NCBI GenBank assembly: GCA_039029355.1
Contig: JBCCGI010000007.1
Span: forward strand, 1-64,000
Reading direction: 5' to 3'
Source: JBCCGI01 sp039029355
Lineage (GTDB): Bacteria; Planctomycetota; UBA1135; GCA-002686595
Length of the DNA stretch: 64,000 nt
Position numbers and translations under genes: made by a program. Below, in pieces: positions 16,263-25,604 of the stretch; positions within the stretch are counted from its first letter, which is position 1, and each line of letters starts with the position of its first letter. The notes under the pieces are model-generated. The model was not told where the DNA came from, made no database searches, and worked only from the letters and a program-made list of their open reading frames with translations.

Positions 16263-17861
16263 ATGACCACGATCGTCCAAGCCAGCGACCTCACCGTGCG
16301 GGAGAAGCGCCTGCTCTTCTGGGCCAGCTTCCTCTCCCTGGCCGCGGCCGGCTTCGGCTTCTCCTTCCGCGTCGCGATGGGAGGTGCCTATGGAGCCGAG
16401 CTCAGCCTGACCGAACAGCAGGTCGGCGAGGTGTTCGGAGCCTCGCTGTGGCCGATCGCGATCACGATGATCGGGTTCAGCCTGGTGGTCGACAGGACCG
16501 GCTACAAGCTGCCGATGTTCGGCGCCTTCGCGCTGCAGGCGCTGTCGGGCGTGGGCACCTATTTCGCGACGAGCTACACGGCGCTCTACGTGTTCGCGCT
16601 GTGCGCGGGCCTCGGGCACGGCATCGTCGAGGCGGTGATCAACCCGATCTGTGCCGCGGTGTACCCGAAGGAAAAGACCAAGTGGCTCACGATCCTGCAC
16701 GCCGCCTGGCCGGCCGGGCTCGTCGGAGGGACGCTGATGATCCTGGGGGCCGACTCGTTCTCCGAGGGCGGGCTGCGGTGGCAGGTGCACGCGCTGTGGA
16801 TCGTGGCGCCGTGCATCCTCTACCTGCTGATGTACATCCCGTGCAAGTTCCCCGTGGACGAGCGCGTGCAGGCGGGCGTGCCGTACGCCGACATGCTGAA
16901 GCAGGTGGGCTTCCTGACGGCGGCGCTGGCCTCGTTCCTGATCGTCTACGAGATCGGCAACCAGATCGACCAGCTGACCGGCTGGACGAAGCCCGAGGCC
17001 TGGTTCAACCTCAGCATGGCCATCGGCGCCGGCGTCGGCTTGGCCTTTGGCTTCTTCGTAAGGAGCCTGGGGCGGCCGCTGTTCTTCCTGATGTGCCTGC
17101 TGATGATCCCGGTCGCGACCGCCGAGCTCGGCACCGACGGCTGGATCAAGGGCCTGATGACGCCGGTGCTCGAAGGCCGCGACATCAACCCTGCCATGGC
17201 GCTGGTCTTCTCGGCGTCGATCATGCTGGTGCTGCGCGTCTTCGCGGGCGGCATCCTGAAGTTCTTCAGCCCTCCGGGCCTGCTCTGCGTCAGCGGCATC
17301 TTCTCGGCCATCGGGCTCTTCTGGCTGTCGAGCGCGACCGGCGCGGCGATCTTCATCGCCTTCGTGCTCTACGCGCTCGGCCAGACGTACTACTGGCCGT
17401 GCGTGCTCGGCTTCACCTCCGAGCGCTACCCGCAGGGCGGCGCGCTCACGCTGAACACCGTGTCGGCGATCGGGCTCCTGTCCGCGGGCATCATCGGCAC
17501 GCCGATCCTCGGCGTGGCCTTCGACGAGTCGATCCACCGCAGCGTCGCCGAGGGTGCTCCGAAGCTGGCCGAGGCGGCTACGGTCGAGGGCGGCTTCATG
17601 TGGATGACGCACGACAAGATCGACCCGGTGAAGGCCGAGGCGTACGTGCAAACGCTGCCCGAGGCCGAGCGGGCCGAGGCGCGCAAGGTCTACTCCAAAG
17701 AGGCGCCGCAGGGCGAGGCGCAGGCCGGAGCGGGACGCGACGTGCTGCGCTACGCGGTTCGGTTCCCGCTGATCCTGCTGATCGTCTTCGGGGCGATCGC
17801 GGTCTACTTCCGGATGCGCGGGGGGTACAAGCCGATCGAGCTCGACACCGGGGCCTCGTAG
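16263..17861 (+). CDS. Major facilitator superfamily transporter
   Basis: A 532-residue inner-membrane protein with about 12 hydrophobic segments, the usual MFS count. The loop between TM2 and TM3 reads VVDRTGYKLPM, a form of the MFS signature motif (GxLaDrxGrr). A long hydrophilic stretch (about residues 425-490, rich in Glu, Ala and Lys) precedes the last hydrophobic segment, which is unusual. The start ATG follows the cupin gene by 40 bases. As the last gene of the TIM-barrel/cupin/MFS cluster, it may import the substrate used by the two enzymes; the substrate is unknown. Confidence 0.85.
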   Translation: MTTIVQASDLTVREKRLLFWASFLSLAAAGFGFSFRVAMGGAYGAELSLTEQQVGEVFGASLWPIAITMIGFSLVVDRTGYKLPMFGAFALQALSGVGTYFATSYTALYVFALCAGLGHGIVEAVINPICAAVYPKEKTKWLTILHAAWPAGLVGGTLMILGADSFSEGGLRWQVHALWIVAPCILYLLMYIPCKFPVDERVQAGVPYADMLKQVGFLTAALASFLIVYEIGNQIDQLTGWTKPEAWFNLSMAIGAGVGLAFGFFVRSLGRPLFFLMCLLMIPVATAELGTDGWIKGLMTPVLEGRDINPAMALVFSASIMLVLRVFAGGILKFFSPPGLLCVSGIFSAIGLFWLSSATGAAIFIAFVLYALGQTYYWPCVLGFTSERYPQGGALTLNTVSAIGLLSAGIIGTPILGVAFDESIHRSVAEGAPKLAEAATVEGGFMWMTHDKIDPVKAEAYVQTLPEAERAEARKVYSKEAPQGEAQAGAGRDVLRYAVRFPLILLIVFGAIAVYFRMRGGYKPIELDTGAS

Positions 17862-17876
17862 CGGCCGCTGCCCTCC

Positions 17877-17928
17877 GGCAATCGCACCGGCGGAGGCGGC
17901 ATCCGCCGCTCACGCCGGTGCGATTGCC
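17877..17928. terminator. Bidirectional terminator between convergent genes
   Basis: A perfect 15-bp stem: GGCAATCGCACCGGC (17877-17891) pairs with GCCGGTGCGATTGCC (17914-17928), with a smaller GGCGG/CCGCC hairpin inside the loop. It fills the 79-base gap between the MFS gene (rightward) and the lipoprotein gene (leftward). No long T-run on either side. Confidence 0.75.
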
Positions 17929-17940
17929 GCGTCAAGGCAC

Positions 17941-19086
17941 CTAGTCGAACATCCGCACCAGGTCGGCGAAGTCCGTGTCCACCGCGAACACGGTGTGCCA
18001 GCCGCTCTCGGTCTTCCGAAGAGCCCGCATACTCTTGAACGCCCCATCGGCGCCGCCGTCCTCCGTCGTCGTCCACTCCGGCGCCTGAAGGAAGCCCTCG
18101 CTGGAGAGGCTCGCGACGCGGTTCAGCGTCATCTCGATCTCGATCTGCTCGAGCTGCTTGACCGCGTCGTCGAGGTTCTGGAGGTCGTCGAGGCTGGCCT
18201 CGATCTTCGCGTAGAGGCTGGCGGAGCTCTGCACGTCCTGCAGGTAGGCCAGCGCCTTCACCTGACCCACCCGCGTCGTCAGGCGAACGTGCGGGTCCTC
18301 CCGGACGCTGAAGAACCAAGGGACAAAGCCCCAGACCAGGTGGTAGCCCCAGTCGAAGTGCCGATCGAGGTTGAGGCTGTCAAAGGCATCCGTGATGTCT
18401 TCGCCGACGACGAGCGTCGCCTCGCGCCAGCCCGCAACGATCGCAAAGCCGCTCGACTGCTCGCTCGACGAGGCGTCCAGCCCCACCACCGCGCGCAGCG
18501 AGAAGGACGACTCGTCGGTCGTCGCCCATCGGAAGACGATGATGCCGGGCGTATCGAGCTTCTTGCGCGCGGTGAGCAGCTTGCCGCTGAAGTCCGCGTC
18601 GGCCTGGTCGAGCTTGGTCTTGACCTGGCCCAGCGCCTGGCGCGCCTGGGTCACCGAGCCGTCGTCCGCCTCGAGCGCGCGTCGCACCTCGGCCTCGGCC
18701 TTCAGCTTCTCCAGCCGCAGCTCGACGACCTTGGCCGCGCTGTCCTGGGCGATCTGGATCGCCAGCTTCACCTCGGCGACCTTGGCCAGGTAGCCGTCCG
18801 GCGGCTCGACCGTCTTGGTGAGGATGTGCGTCTTGCCCTCGGTGAGACCGAACGCGGTGGAGGCCGCGCGGTCGTTCTTGTAGCGCATCACCGAGCCGGG
18901 TGCCTCGTGCGCGAGCGAGCCCGAGACCGAGGCGATGCGGTTCTGGTTGATCGAAGTGAGACCTTCGCGCTGGGTCTCCGACGTGAGGTCGTCGAGCGTG
19001 GTGACGAGCGAGCCGTTGGTGCCCAGACAGGAGGCGAGGCACAGCAGAACGGCGACGCCGCCCCTGCGCAGGGTGGCGATAGGCAT
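17941..19086 (-). CDS. Lipoprotein of unknown function with a coiled-coil segment
   Basis: A 381-residue predicted lipoprotein: the hydrophobic leader VAVLLCLASC places the lipid-modified cysteine at residue 20. A helical, charged region (about 90-180, with KLKAEAEVRRALE and QALGQVKTKLDQADADF) looks like a coiled coil. It is followed by a beta-rich part with WATTDESSFSLRAVVGLDA and a hydrophobic patch at HLVWGFVPWFF. No known domain was recognised. The start at 19086 is preferred to 19119 because GAGAGGA stands about eight bases upstream and the leader begins there. It is monocistronic, convergent with the MFS gene. Confidence 0.75.
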   Translation of the reverse strand: MPIATLRRGGVAVLLCLASCLGTNGSLVTTLDDLTSETQREGLTSINQNRIASVSGSLAHEAPGSVMRYKNDRAASTAFGLTEGKTHILTKTVEPPDGYLAKVAEVKLAIQIAQDSAAKVVELRLEKLKAEAEVRRALEADDGSVTQARQALGQVKTKLDQADADFSGKLLTARKKLDTPGIIVFRWATTDESSFSLRAVVGLDASSSEQSSGFAIVAGWREATLVVGEDITDAFDSLNLDRHFDWGYHLVWGFVPWFFSVREDPHVRLTTRVGQVKALAYLQDVQSSASLYAKIEASLDDLQNLDDAVKQLEQIEIEMTLNRVASLSSEGFLQAPEWTTTEDGGADGAFKSMRALRKTESGWHTVFAVDTDFADLVRMFD

Positions 19087-19222
19087 AGGGATTCCTCTCT
19101 CGATTCGGTTGCGGGACACGGCGCGCCGCTCTCCGGTCGGCGCGCGCGTGGAAGGGATGCGAGCAGGCCTCCCCCACGCGCTCGTCAGGCTATTCGAAGC
19201 GGCGCGCCTCCGGCAACGCGCG

Positions 19223-20410
19223 CTACGGCCGAAACGAGTCCGAATCGAGCGCCGGCTCGTGGTGCGTCCCGAGCCCTAGGGCCAACCCCAGCGCTCCGAA
19301 GCTCGCGAGCAGCGAAGAGCCCCCCGTCGACACCAGCGGCAGCGTCAACCCCGTGAGGGGCAGCAATCCGAGCATCACCCCGCAGTGCAGGAACACGTGG
19401 CTGCCGAACACCAGCGCCACGCCTCCCACGACCAGCCGCGAGAAGCGCTCGCGGATACTCCCCGCGCGTCGCAGGATCAGCGCGACGAGGAGCAGATAGA
19501 GCCCGAGCAACCACGTGGCTCCCAAGAGCCCGCCCTCCTCGGCGATCACGGCGAAGATCGAGTCGCTGCCGCGCTCGGGCAGGTGCCCGGTCTGGTTCGC
19601 GATTCCCTGCCCTAGCCCCTGCCCGGCCCAGCCGCCGTTGCCGATCGCCACGCGCGCGAGATACGTGTGGTACGACGCTCCCTTGCGGTCGGCGATCAGC
19701 TCCTCGGAGTCGAACGCCTGCAGCCAGGTGTCCACGCGACGCTTCTGGTAGTCCTCGATCAGCTCGAAGTGCCAGGCGAAGCCCAGCGCGAGCGCGCCCG
19801 ACAGCACCAGCCCCGCGATGGTCTTGCCCTTCGCTCCGGCCAGGTACGCCATCCCGAGCGTGATCGGCGCGATCGACAGCGCGGTGCCCAGGTCGGGCTG
19901 CTTGGCGACGAGCGCCATGGGGAGGAGCGCGAGCAGCGCCGCGCCGAGCCAGTCCTCCACCGTCTGCAGCCGGTTGCGGTAGAACGCGCGGGCGAGCGCG
20001 AGCACCAGCGCGATCTTCGCCAACTCGGAGGGCTGCAGATCGAAGCCAAAGGGCAGCTCGATCCAGCGCTTGGCGTTGTTGCGCACGTCGCCGATGAGCG
20101 GAACGAGCATCAGGAGCACGATCGACAGCGCGTACACCAGGTACGAGTTGCGGCGCAGCCAGCGCGGTCGCACGACCAGGCCGGCGAGCAGGATCGGCAC
20201 GGCGACGACGACCTTCTTGACGTGGCTCGCGAACGTCGGGCTCTCGCGGAGGTAGGCCGCGTCGACCTCCGCCATCGCGCTCTGGAAGACCATGCCGACG
20301 GCGAGCAGCACGAGCGCGACCAGCATCACCATCCAGTCGATCTGGGTCCAGCGCACGCGCACCATGAAGGCGCGGAAGCCCAGCGGGGGACGCTGGCCGT
20401 CCCAGCTCAT
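19223..20410 (-). CDS. rodA: Peptidoglycan glycosyltransferase RodA (SEDS family)
   Basis: A 395-residue SEDS protein that polymerises lipid II into glycan strands for cell elongation, working with PBP2 in the elongasome. About ten membrane segments are visible. Family motifs include NNAKRWIELPFGFDLQPSELAK (cut here as NNAKRW, the GARRW-like block, then QPSELAK), KQPDLGTAL with the catalytically important Asp, GSDSIFAVIAEEGGLLG and GLTLPLVSTGGSSLL, all typical of RodA/FtsW. The ATG at 20410 follows GAGAGG by seven bases and lies 11 bases after the PBP2 stop. It is the last gene of the mreC-mreD-mrdA-rodA operon, the standard order. Confidence 0.93.
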   Translation of the reverse strand: MSWDGQRPPLGFRAFMVRVRWTQIDWMVMLVALVLLAVGMVFQSAMAEVDAAYLRESPTFASHVKKVVVAVPILLAGLVVRPRWLRRNSYLVYALSIVLLMLVPLIGDVRNNAKRWIELPFGFDLQPSELAKIALVLALARAFYRNRLQTVEDWLGAALLALLPMALVAKQPDLGTALSIAPITLGMAYLAGAKGKTIAGLVLSGALALGFAWHFELIEDYQKRRVDTWLQAFDSEELIADRKGASYHTYLARVAIGNGGWAGQGLGQGIANQTGHLPERGSDSIFAVIAEEGGLLGATWLLGLYLLLVALILRRAGSIRERFSRLVVGGVALVFGSHVFLHCGVMLGLLPLTGLTLPLVSTGGSSLLASFGALGLALGLGTHHEPALDSDSFRP

Positions 20411-20421
20411 CGGTGAGCCTC

Positions 20422-23400
20422 TCACTCCGGCTCCTCCAAAGCGAGGCCGCGCCCTCGGAGCCACGTCCGCACGCTCGCGTGCGTCAGGATCTCCTGCGCC
20501 ACGTACACCGCACCGTGCGACGACGTGGCGCTCGTGTCGTGCACGAAGATGACGAAGACCAGCTCCGGGTCGTCGATCGGCGCCCAGCCGGCGACCCAGG
20601 TGTGCTTGCGGACGCGGCCGGACTCGTCACGCGCGCTGCGGCCGACCAGGTCGGCGCTCCCGGTCTTCGCCGCGAGGCGGAAGCCGAGCGCCTCCTCGTT
20701 CAGCGCCTGGTACGCGGTCCCGCTCTCGGACTGCGTGACCAGCACCAACGCGTCCCGCACGCGCGCGAGCGCTCCCTCGGAGAGGGGCAGGCGTTGCGGC
20801 CTCGCCGGCGGCACGGGTTCGCCGCCGACCATCGACACCAGCCGCAGCGAGGGCAGGGCGCCCGTCGCCAGTCCCGCCATCGCCCGTCCGATCTGCATCG
20901 GCGTGGCCTCGATGCGGCCCAGGCCGTTGCCCGCGCGCCTCCGCAGCGAGTCGCGCAGGTGCTCGTCGAAGACGTAGGCCGACACGTTCTCGGCCAACCC
21001 ACCGCGCGTGCCGAGGCCGTCGTCCGAGGGCGGCGCGGTGCGGACGCCGGTCGGCTCGCCGAAGCCGAAGGTGTGCGCGAGGCCGTGGAAGTCCGCCGTC
21101 GTCAGGTTCTCGCCCAGCCACGCGAAGTACGCGTTGCAGGAGCCCTCGAGCGCCGCCGCCAGGTCGACCGGGCCGTGGCCCCACTGCTTCCAACAGCGCA
21201 CGTCGCCGTAGCCGCAGGTGCCGTCCGCCATCACCGAGCAGTCGACCGTCACGCTCGGATCGAGCCGCGCGCGGTCGAGGGCCCACGTGGCGACGAAGGG
21301 CTTGAACACCGAGCCCGGGGGCTGGAAGGTCGGGCGCCGCAGCGTGCGCTCCATCACCGGCGGGTCGTCCTCGCCGAAGAGCGGCGCCGACGCGGCCGCC
21401 AGCACCTCGCCACTTGGCTTGAGGAGCACGATCGCCCCGGTCGGCCGCTCGTACCAAAGCGGGTCGTACTTGGGGTCGTGCACCGGCAGCTCGGGCCGGT
21501 TGATGACCTGCTCGGCGGCGCGCTGGAGGTCGGCCTCCAGCGTGAGCCACACGTCCTCGCCGTCGACCGGCTCCTTGACCGAGACGTGCGTGCGGCCGGC
21601 GCCCTCGACGTCGTCGAGGCCGCGCTGCTCGCGGTAGCCGTTGCGGCCGCGCAGCTCGCGGTCGAAGAAGCCCTCGATGCCCGACACGCCGTTGGCCTCG
21701 TCGGGCAGCAGCACCGCCTCGACCAGCGCGACCAGCTCGAGCTCCTCGAGCTCGTCGCGCTCGGGCATCTGCCGCAGCTCGCGCAGCCGCATCTCGGCCG
21801 CGCGCTGGCGCTGGATGGCGCGCACGTCGGCGCGGCTGACGGTGCCGATGAGGTGCTCGGCGAGCGGCGCGCGCTCGTCGGGTGCCGCGGTGCGCTCGCG
21901 CCGGCGCGACTCCTGCGCCTCGAAGCCGGGGTAGCGCTCGGGATAGCGCGTGAGCAGGTAGACGACGTCGTAGCTCGGCTCCGACGCCAGCGTCCGCCGC
22001 CGCGCGCCGAAGTCGCGCAGGATGTAGGCCGCGCGCTCCTCGGCGCGATCGAAGCGGCCGCGCGCGAACCGCAGGCCGCCGGCGGGCCCCAGGTCGTCGA
22101 GCTCGGCTCCCTCGAGCATCCGATCGAAGGCCGCGCCGATCGCGAGCTGCAGCTGCTCCTCCCAGCGCATCACCAGCGCGCGCGCCAGGGCGTAGCGCCG
22201 GTCGCGGTCGCGCGAGCGACGCCCGACGAGGCTGGCCTGCCACGCCTCGGGATCGCCGTCCGGGTCCATGGCGGCCAGGAGCTCCCAGCGCTCTTCGCCG
22301 GCGAGCTCGCTGTCGCGCAGCTCGGGGTCGTGCCAGGGCATCACCGGGTCGGTCACCAACTCGGGCGGGTCGACGCGGAACACGCCGTCGATCGCCGAGA
22401 GCACCGCGGTGTCGTCCAGCTCGTCCCACTCCACCGGCTCGCCGTCGAGCGCGGCCTCGATCACCGCCTCGGACGAGAGGAGCGCGGCGAGCGTGCTGAT
22501 CACGCGGTCGGCGTCCGCGGGAGACGACGGGTCAAGCGTCAGCTCGGCGACCAGCCGGGGCAGAGCGTAGCCGTCGCGCCAGGTGCCCAGCCAGCGGGCG
22601 CGCGCGCGACGGGTCCAGTCCTCTAGGTCCGCGCGATCCCAGCGCAGCAGCACGCGGATGCGCTCGAGGTCGAAGGCGCGCGCCAGCGTCTCGGGGTCCA
22701 CGCGGCCGGCGGGGAAGCCGCTGGCCTCCTCGAACAGCGCCGACGCCGCGGCACCCTCCACCGCGCGCCGCGAGGCCTCGAGCGCCCCGATCAGCGCCTC
22801 GAGACGCGCGCCGGACGACCCGGCCGGCTCGTCTTCGAGCTCGACGCGCGCCGCCAGGAAGCCCAGGTGGTCGATCGAGTCGCGGCAGCGCTCGGCCAGC
22901 TCGTCGGACAGCTCCGCCGCCGTCAGGCCGCGCACGTCGGCCAGGAGCGAGAGGTAGGAGGCGTACGGGTTGCCCTCGGCCAGGTCCTCCAGCGCGCGCC
23001 ACTCGCGCAGGCGCGCGCCCAGCAGGCCGCGCACGTAGAAGCGCAGATCGGCCGCGCGGCTCCCGCGCGACTCGGCGCGCCCATCGTCCACGGCCGGGAC
23101 GTCCAGCGAGACCGTCGAGAGCGCCCCGCCGCGGGCGAACTCGCGCAGCTCGCCGGGCGACAGGTTGGCGAGCTCGTCGGCCCAGCGCTCGAGGTTGTGG
23201 CGCGCCTCGGCGAGCCCCACCGCGCGCATCGCCAGCGTCGAGCGCGCGTGCGCGACCTGGCCCAGCGGGTGGCCGCGGCGGAACGGGCGGTAGGCGAGCG
23301 TGAGGTGGTACGCCTCGACGTCGCGCGCGAGCACCTCGCCGCGCGCGTCGAGGATGCGGCCGCGCGTGTACGGCAGCACGCGGCCCGAGTGCACGAGGCG

Positions 23401-23520
23401 CGCCGCCTCCTCGGCCCAGATCTCGTGCTCCGCGAGCTGGATCCAGGCCACGCGCCCGATGAGCACCAACGTCGCGAGGACGAAGAGCACCAGCAGCCTC
23501 TGCGTGCGCTCGCCGATCAC
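20422..23520 (-). CDS. mrdA: Penicillin-binding protein 2 (elongation transpeptidase) with a large insertion
   Basis: The transpeptidase that cross-links new peptidoglycan during elongation, partner of RodA. An N-terminal membrane anchor (residues 9-24) is followed by RGRILDARGEVLA (53-65). The catalytic domain contains GSVFK (Ser737, Lys740; most PBPs have STxK), SCN (Ser794-Asn796) and KTG (952-954). At 1032 residues it is far longer than the usual 600-650. Residues about 80-515, rich in Arg, Glu, Leu and Ala and probably helical, have no counterpart in ordinary PBP2s; normal similarity resumes at YDVVYLLTRYPERYPGF (517) and GIEGFFDRELRGRNGY. GTG start overlapping the mreD stop (GTGA). Confidence 0.93.
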   Translation of the reverse strand: MIGERTQRLLVLFVLATLVLIGRVAWIQLAEHEIWAEEAARLVHSGRVLPYTRGRILDARGEVLARDVEAYHLTLAYRPFRRGHPLGQVAHARSTLAMRAVGLAEARHNLERWADELANLSPGELREFARGGALSTVSLDVPAVDDGRAESRGSRAADLRFYVRGLLGARLREWRALEDLAEGNPYASYLSLLADVRGLTAAELSDELAERCRDSIDHLGFLAARVELEDEPAGSSGARLEALIGALEASRRAVEGAAASALFEEASGFPAGRVDPETLARAFDLERIRVLLRWDRADLEDWTRRARARWLGTWRDGYALPRLVAELTLDPSSPADADRVISTLAALLSSEAVIEAALDGEPVEWDELDDTAVLSAIDGVFRVDPPELVTDPVMPWHDPELRDSELAGEERWELLAAMDPDGDPEAWQASLVGRRSRDRDRRYALARALVMRWEEQLQLAIGAAFDRMLEGAELDDLGPAGGLRFARGRFDRAEERAAYILRDFGARRRTLASEPSYDVVYLLTRYPERYPGFEAQESRRRERTAAPDERAPLAEHLIGTVSRADVRAIQRQRAAEMRLRELRQMPERDELEELELVALVEAVLLPDEANGVSGIEGFFDRELRGRNGYREQRGLDDVEGAGRTHVSVKEPVDGEDVWLTLEADLQRAAEQVINRPELPVHDPKYDPLWYERPTGAIVLLKPSGEVLAAASAPLFGEDDPPVMERTLRRPTFQPPGSVFKPFVATWALDRARLDPSVTVDCSVMADGTCGYGDVRCWKQWGHGPVDLAAALEGSCNAYFAWLGENLTTADFHGLAHTFGFGEPTGVRTAPPSDDGLGTRGGLAENVSAYVFDEHLRDSLRRRAGNGLGRIEATPMQIGRAMAGLATGALPSLRLVSMVGGEPVPPARPQRLPLSEGALARVRDALVLVTQSESGTAYQALNEEALGFRLAAKTGSADLVGRSARDESGRVRKHTWVAGWAPIDDPELVFVIFVHDTSATSSHGAVYVAQEILTHASVRTWLRGRGLALEEPE

Positions 23521-24059
23521 GCGAAGCGGCTCCCGCGCGAGGCCACCAGCGGCGTCAGCCCGGGCAGGCGGACGAGCAGCGGCCAGACCAGAAGCGAAGC
23601 GAGCGCGGTGGCCGCCGCGCCGCGCACCACCGTCCCGAGCGGGAGCGCGAAGTCGACGGCGCCGAAGCCGGCCGACAGGCGCGCGCGGTGCACCGCGGCC
23701 AGGAAGAGGCCCAAGAGGAGGGCGCAGATCCCGGTCACCGCCGCGCGCGGCAGCGCCGCGTCGGACTCCACCACGTTGCGCAGGCCGCGCGAGACCGAGA
23801 CCGCGCCCAGCGTGCCCGCCAGGATGGCGGTCGGCGCGTCGGCGCTGAACGCGGCGCGCGCCAGCCCGATGACCAGCGCCGCGCGCACGGCGTCGCGGCG
23901 CGACAGCCGTGGCTCGAGGCCCAGCAGCAGCACCAGCCCGAGGTCCGGCACCCAGCCGCGCACGGCGGGCTCGGCCGCAAGACGGCCGAGCAGGGCGTAG
24001 ATCCAGGCGCACCACACGACCAGCACCAGCCACGACCACGGCGAGCGCTTGGACCTCAA
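23517..24059 (-). CDS. mreD: Rod shape-determining protein MreD
   Basis: A 180-residue inner-membrane protein with about five hydrophobic segments, of the length and position expected for MreD, the membrane component linking MreC to the elongation machinery. Sequence conservation in MreD is weak, so the call rests on topology and on its place between mreC and mrdA. GLEPRLSRRDAVRAALVIGLARAAFS is compatible with the family's conserved middle. The start is probably a TTG whose bases overlap the mreC stop codon (TTGA), and the stop overlaps the PBP2 start (GTGA), so the three genes are translationally coupled. Confidence 0.85.
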   Translation of the reverse strand: MRSKRSPWSWLVLVVWCAWIYALLGRLAAEPAVRGWVPDLGLVLLLGLEPRLSRRDAVRAALVIGLARAAFSADAPTAILAGTLGAVSVSRGLRNVVESDAALPRAAVTGICALLLGLFLAAVHRARLSAGFGAVDFALPLGTVVRGAAATALASLLVWPLLVRLPGLTPLVASRGSRFA

Positions 24060-25525
24060 AGCGCCGCCTCCAGGGGCTCGCCGGCGCTCACGGTGCGCAC
24101 CCAAAGGCCGCGCAGGTTGCCGCCGATGGGCGCGCCCTCGAGGCGCAGGACGCGGTCGGCGCCGGGCTCCTCGGCGCCGGGGCCGACCGGGACGCGCGCG
24201 GGGCCGAGGTAGAGCCCGCTCGGCACGCCCGGGTCGCCCGAGCCGGTGAACAGGTGCGCGAGCCGGCGGCCGTCGGAGCCGTCGGGCTCCAGCGAGAGCG
24301 GCTCTCCCCCGCCGGCGCGCATGCGCACGGTGCCGCTGCCGTCGCGTCCGAGCGATACCAAGCGCCCGAGGACGCGCGGGCGCTCCTCGCCCTCGAAGCG
24401 CGCGACGGCGACCACGTTCAGGCCGACGTCGCCCAGGAGCAGCGCGTCGGCGCTCCACGGGCCGGCCTCGCCGATGCGGCCGACGAAGCGCGCGCCGAAG
24501 GCCAGGGCCGCGCCCGGCTGCACGCCGTGCGTCGTACCGACTGCGACGCTGACCGTCTCGCGCCAGGGCGAGGGGTCGCCGTGCGACAGCGGCCGCGCCT
24601 TGCGCCACCCGGAGTCGGTCAGCGCCTGGGGCAGCGGCTCGTCCGAGGGCAGCCCGGGGTCCGGCGTGGCCAGCACCACCACGTGGAAGAGGCCGTCGAG
24701 GTAGTCCAGCTCGGGCTCGATGTTCCAGTGCTCCTCGCCCTCGCGCCGCACGCTGCCCAGCAGGTAGCCCTCGGCCAGCGACGCGTAGGGGTCCATCTCG
24801 CGCAGGCGCTCGTGCACGACCGCGGTGCCGCTGGTCAGCGCGCGGTCGCTCGGGTTCTGCACGGCCAGCGCGATGCGCGCGCGCGACGCGCCGCGCGGTC
24901 CAACGTCGAGGCCGCCGACGGTCATGTCGACCTCGACGCCCAGGGTCTCGTCCGACACGCGCGCGCCGACGTGGAAGCGGCGCGAGGTGACCAGCTCGAC
25001 CTCGGCGAAGCCGCCGCCCGCGGGATCCGCCTGGGGCTCGAGCTTCTGGATGCGGCCGACGAACACCGGCCCGTTGACGACCGGAAGCCCCGGCTCGATG
25101 CCGCGCGCGTCGCGCAGCCGGATGCGGATCACGTCGCGCCCGCCGTCGCCGCGCCCGACGACCTCGGCGTGCACCAGGCGCCGCCCGCGCACCAGCTCGG
25201 GGTCGCGCGGCGTAGCGAACTCGGCCAGGGCGCGCAGTAGCTCCTCGCCCGAGCGCGCCTCCTCGCGGCGCGTCGCGTGGAGCTTGCGCTCGGCCGCGCG
25301 CACCTCGGGGCCGCGCAGGATCCACAGAGGGCTGGCGAGCTCCGCCACAAGCCCCAGGGGCGCCAGGACGACGCCCAGGGAGGCCTCCAGGGGCCCGATC
25401 GGCCGGATCGCGGCGCCGATCAGCGCGAACCAGCAGAAGAGGCCGAGGGTGCGCTTGCGGGTCGGGCTCAAGGGTGCGAATCCAGGTCGAGAACCGGATT
25501 GTGCAGCTCTCCGGAGCCTCAGCAA
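24056..25525 (-). CDS. mreC: Rod shape-determining protein MreC
   Basis: A bitopic membrane protein whose periplasmic part scaffolds PBP2 and RodA. One hydrophobic segment (about residues 27-60) is followed by a helical part (LRGPEVRAAERKLHATRREE) and a long beta-rich periplasmic domain containing VNGPVFVGRI and GARFVGRIGEAGPWSADALLL, the repeated 'G-x-VGRI' strands of MreC barrels. At 489 residues it is longer than the usual 280-370, the extra length lying in the C-terminal half. The start may be the TTG at 25525 or the TTG at 25471 (SPTRKRTLG), neither with a strong ribosome binding site. First gene of the mreC-mreD-mrdA-rodA operon. Confidence 0.88.
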   Translation of the reverse strand: MLRLRRAAQSGSRPGFAPLSPTRKRTLGLFCWFALIGAAIRPIGPLEASLGVVLAPLGLVAELASPLWILRGPEVRAAERKLHATRREEARSGEELLRALAEFATPRDPELVRGRRLVHAEVVGRGDGGRDVIRIRLRDARGIEPGLPVVNGPVFVGRIQKLEPQADPAGGGFAEVELVTSRRFHVGARVSDETLGVEVDMTVGGLDVGPRGASRARIALAVQNPSDRALTSGTAVVHERLREMDPYASLAEGYLLGSVRREGEEHWNIEPELDYLDGLFHVVVLATPDPGLPSDEPLPQALTDSGWRKARPLSHGDPSPWRETVSVAVGTTHGVQPGAALAFGARFVGRIGEAGPWSADALLLGDVGLNVVAVARFEGEERPRVLGRLVSLGRDGSGTVRMRAGGGEPLSLEPDGSDGRRLAHLFTGSGDPGVPSGLYLGPARVPVGPGAEEPGADRVLRLEGAPIGGNLRGLWVRTVSAGEPLEAAL

Positions 25526-25604
25526 GGCTTTCCGCGGGGCGAGATCAGGTGCGAAGGGCGCACACCCGATAGAATGTCGCGCCCTTTACCCGCGCCACGC
25601 CCCC

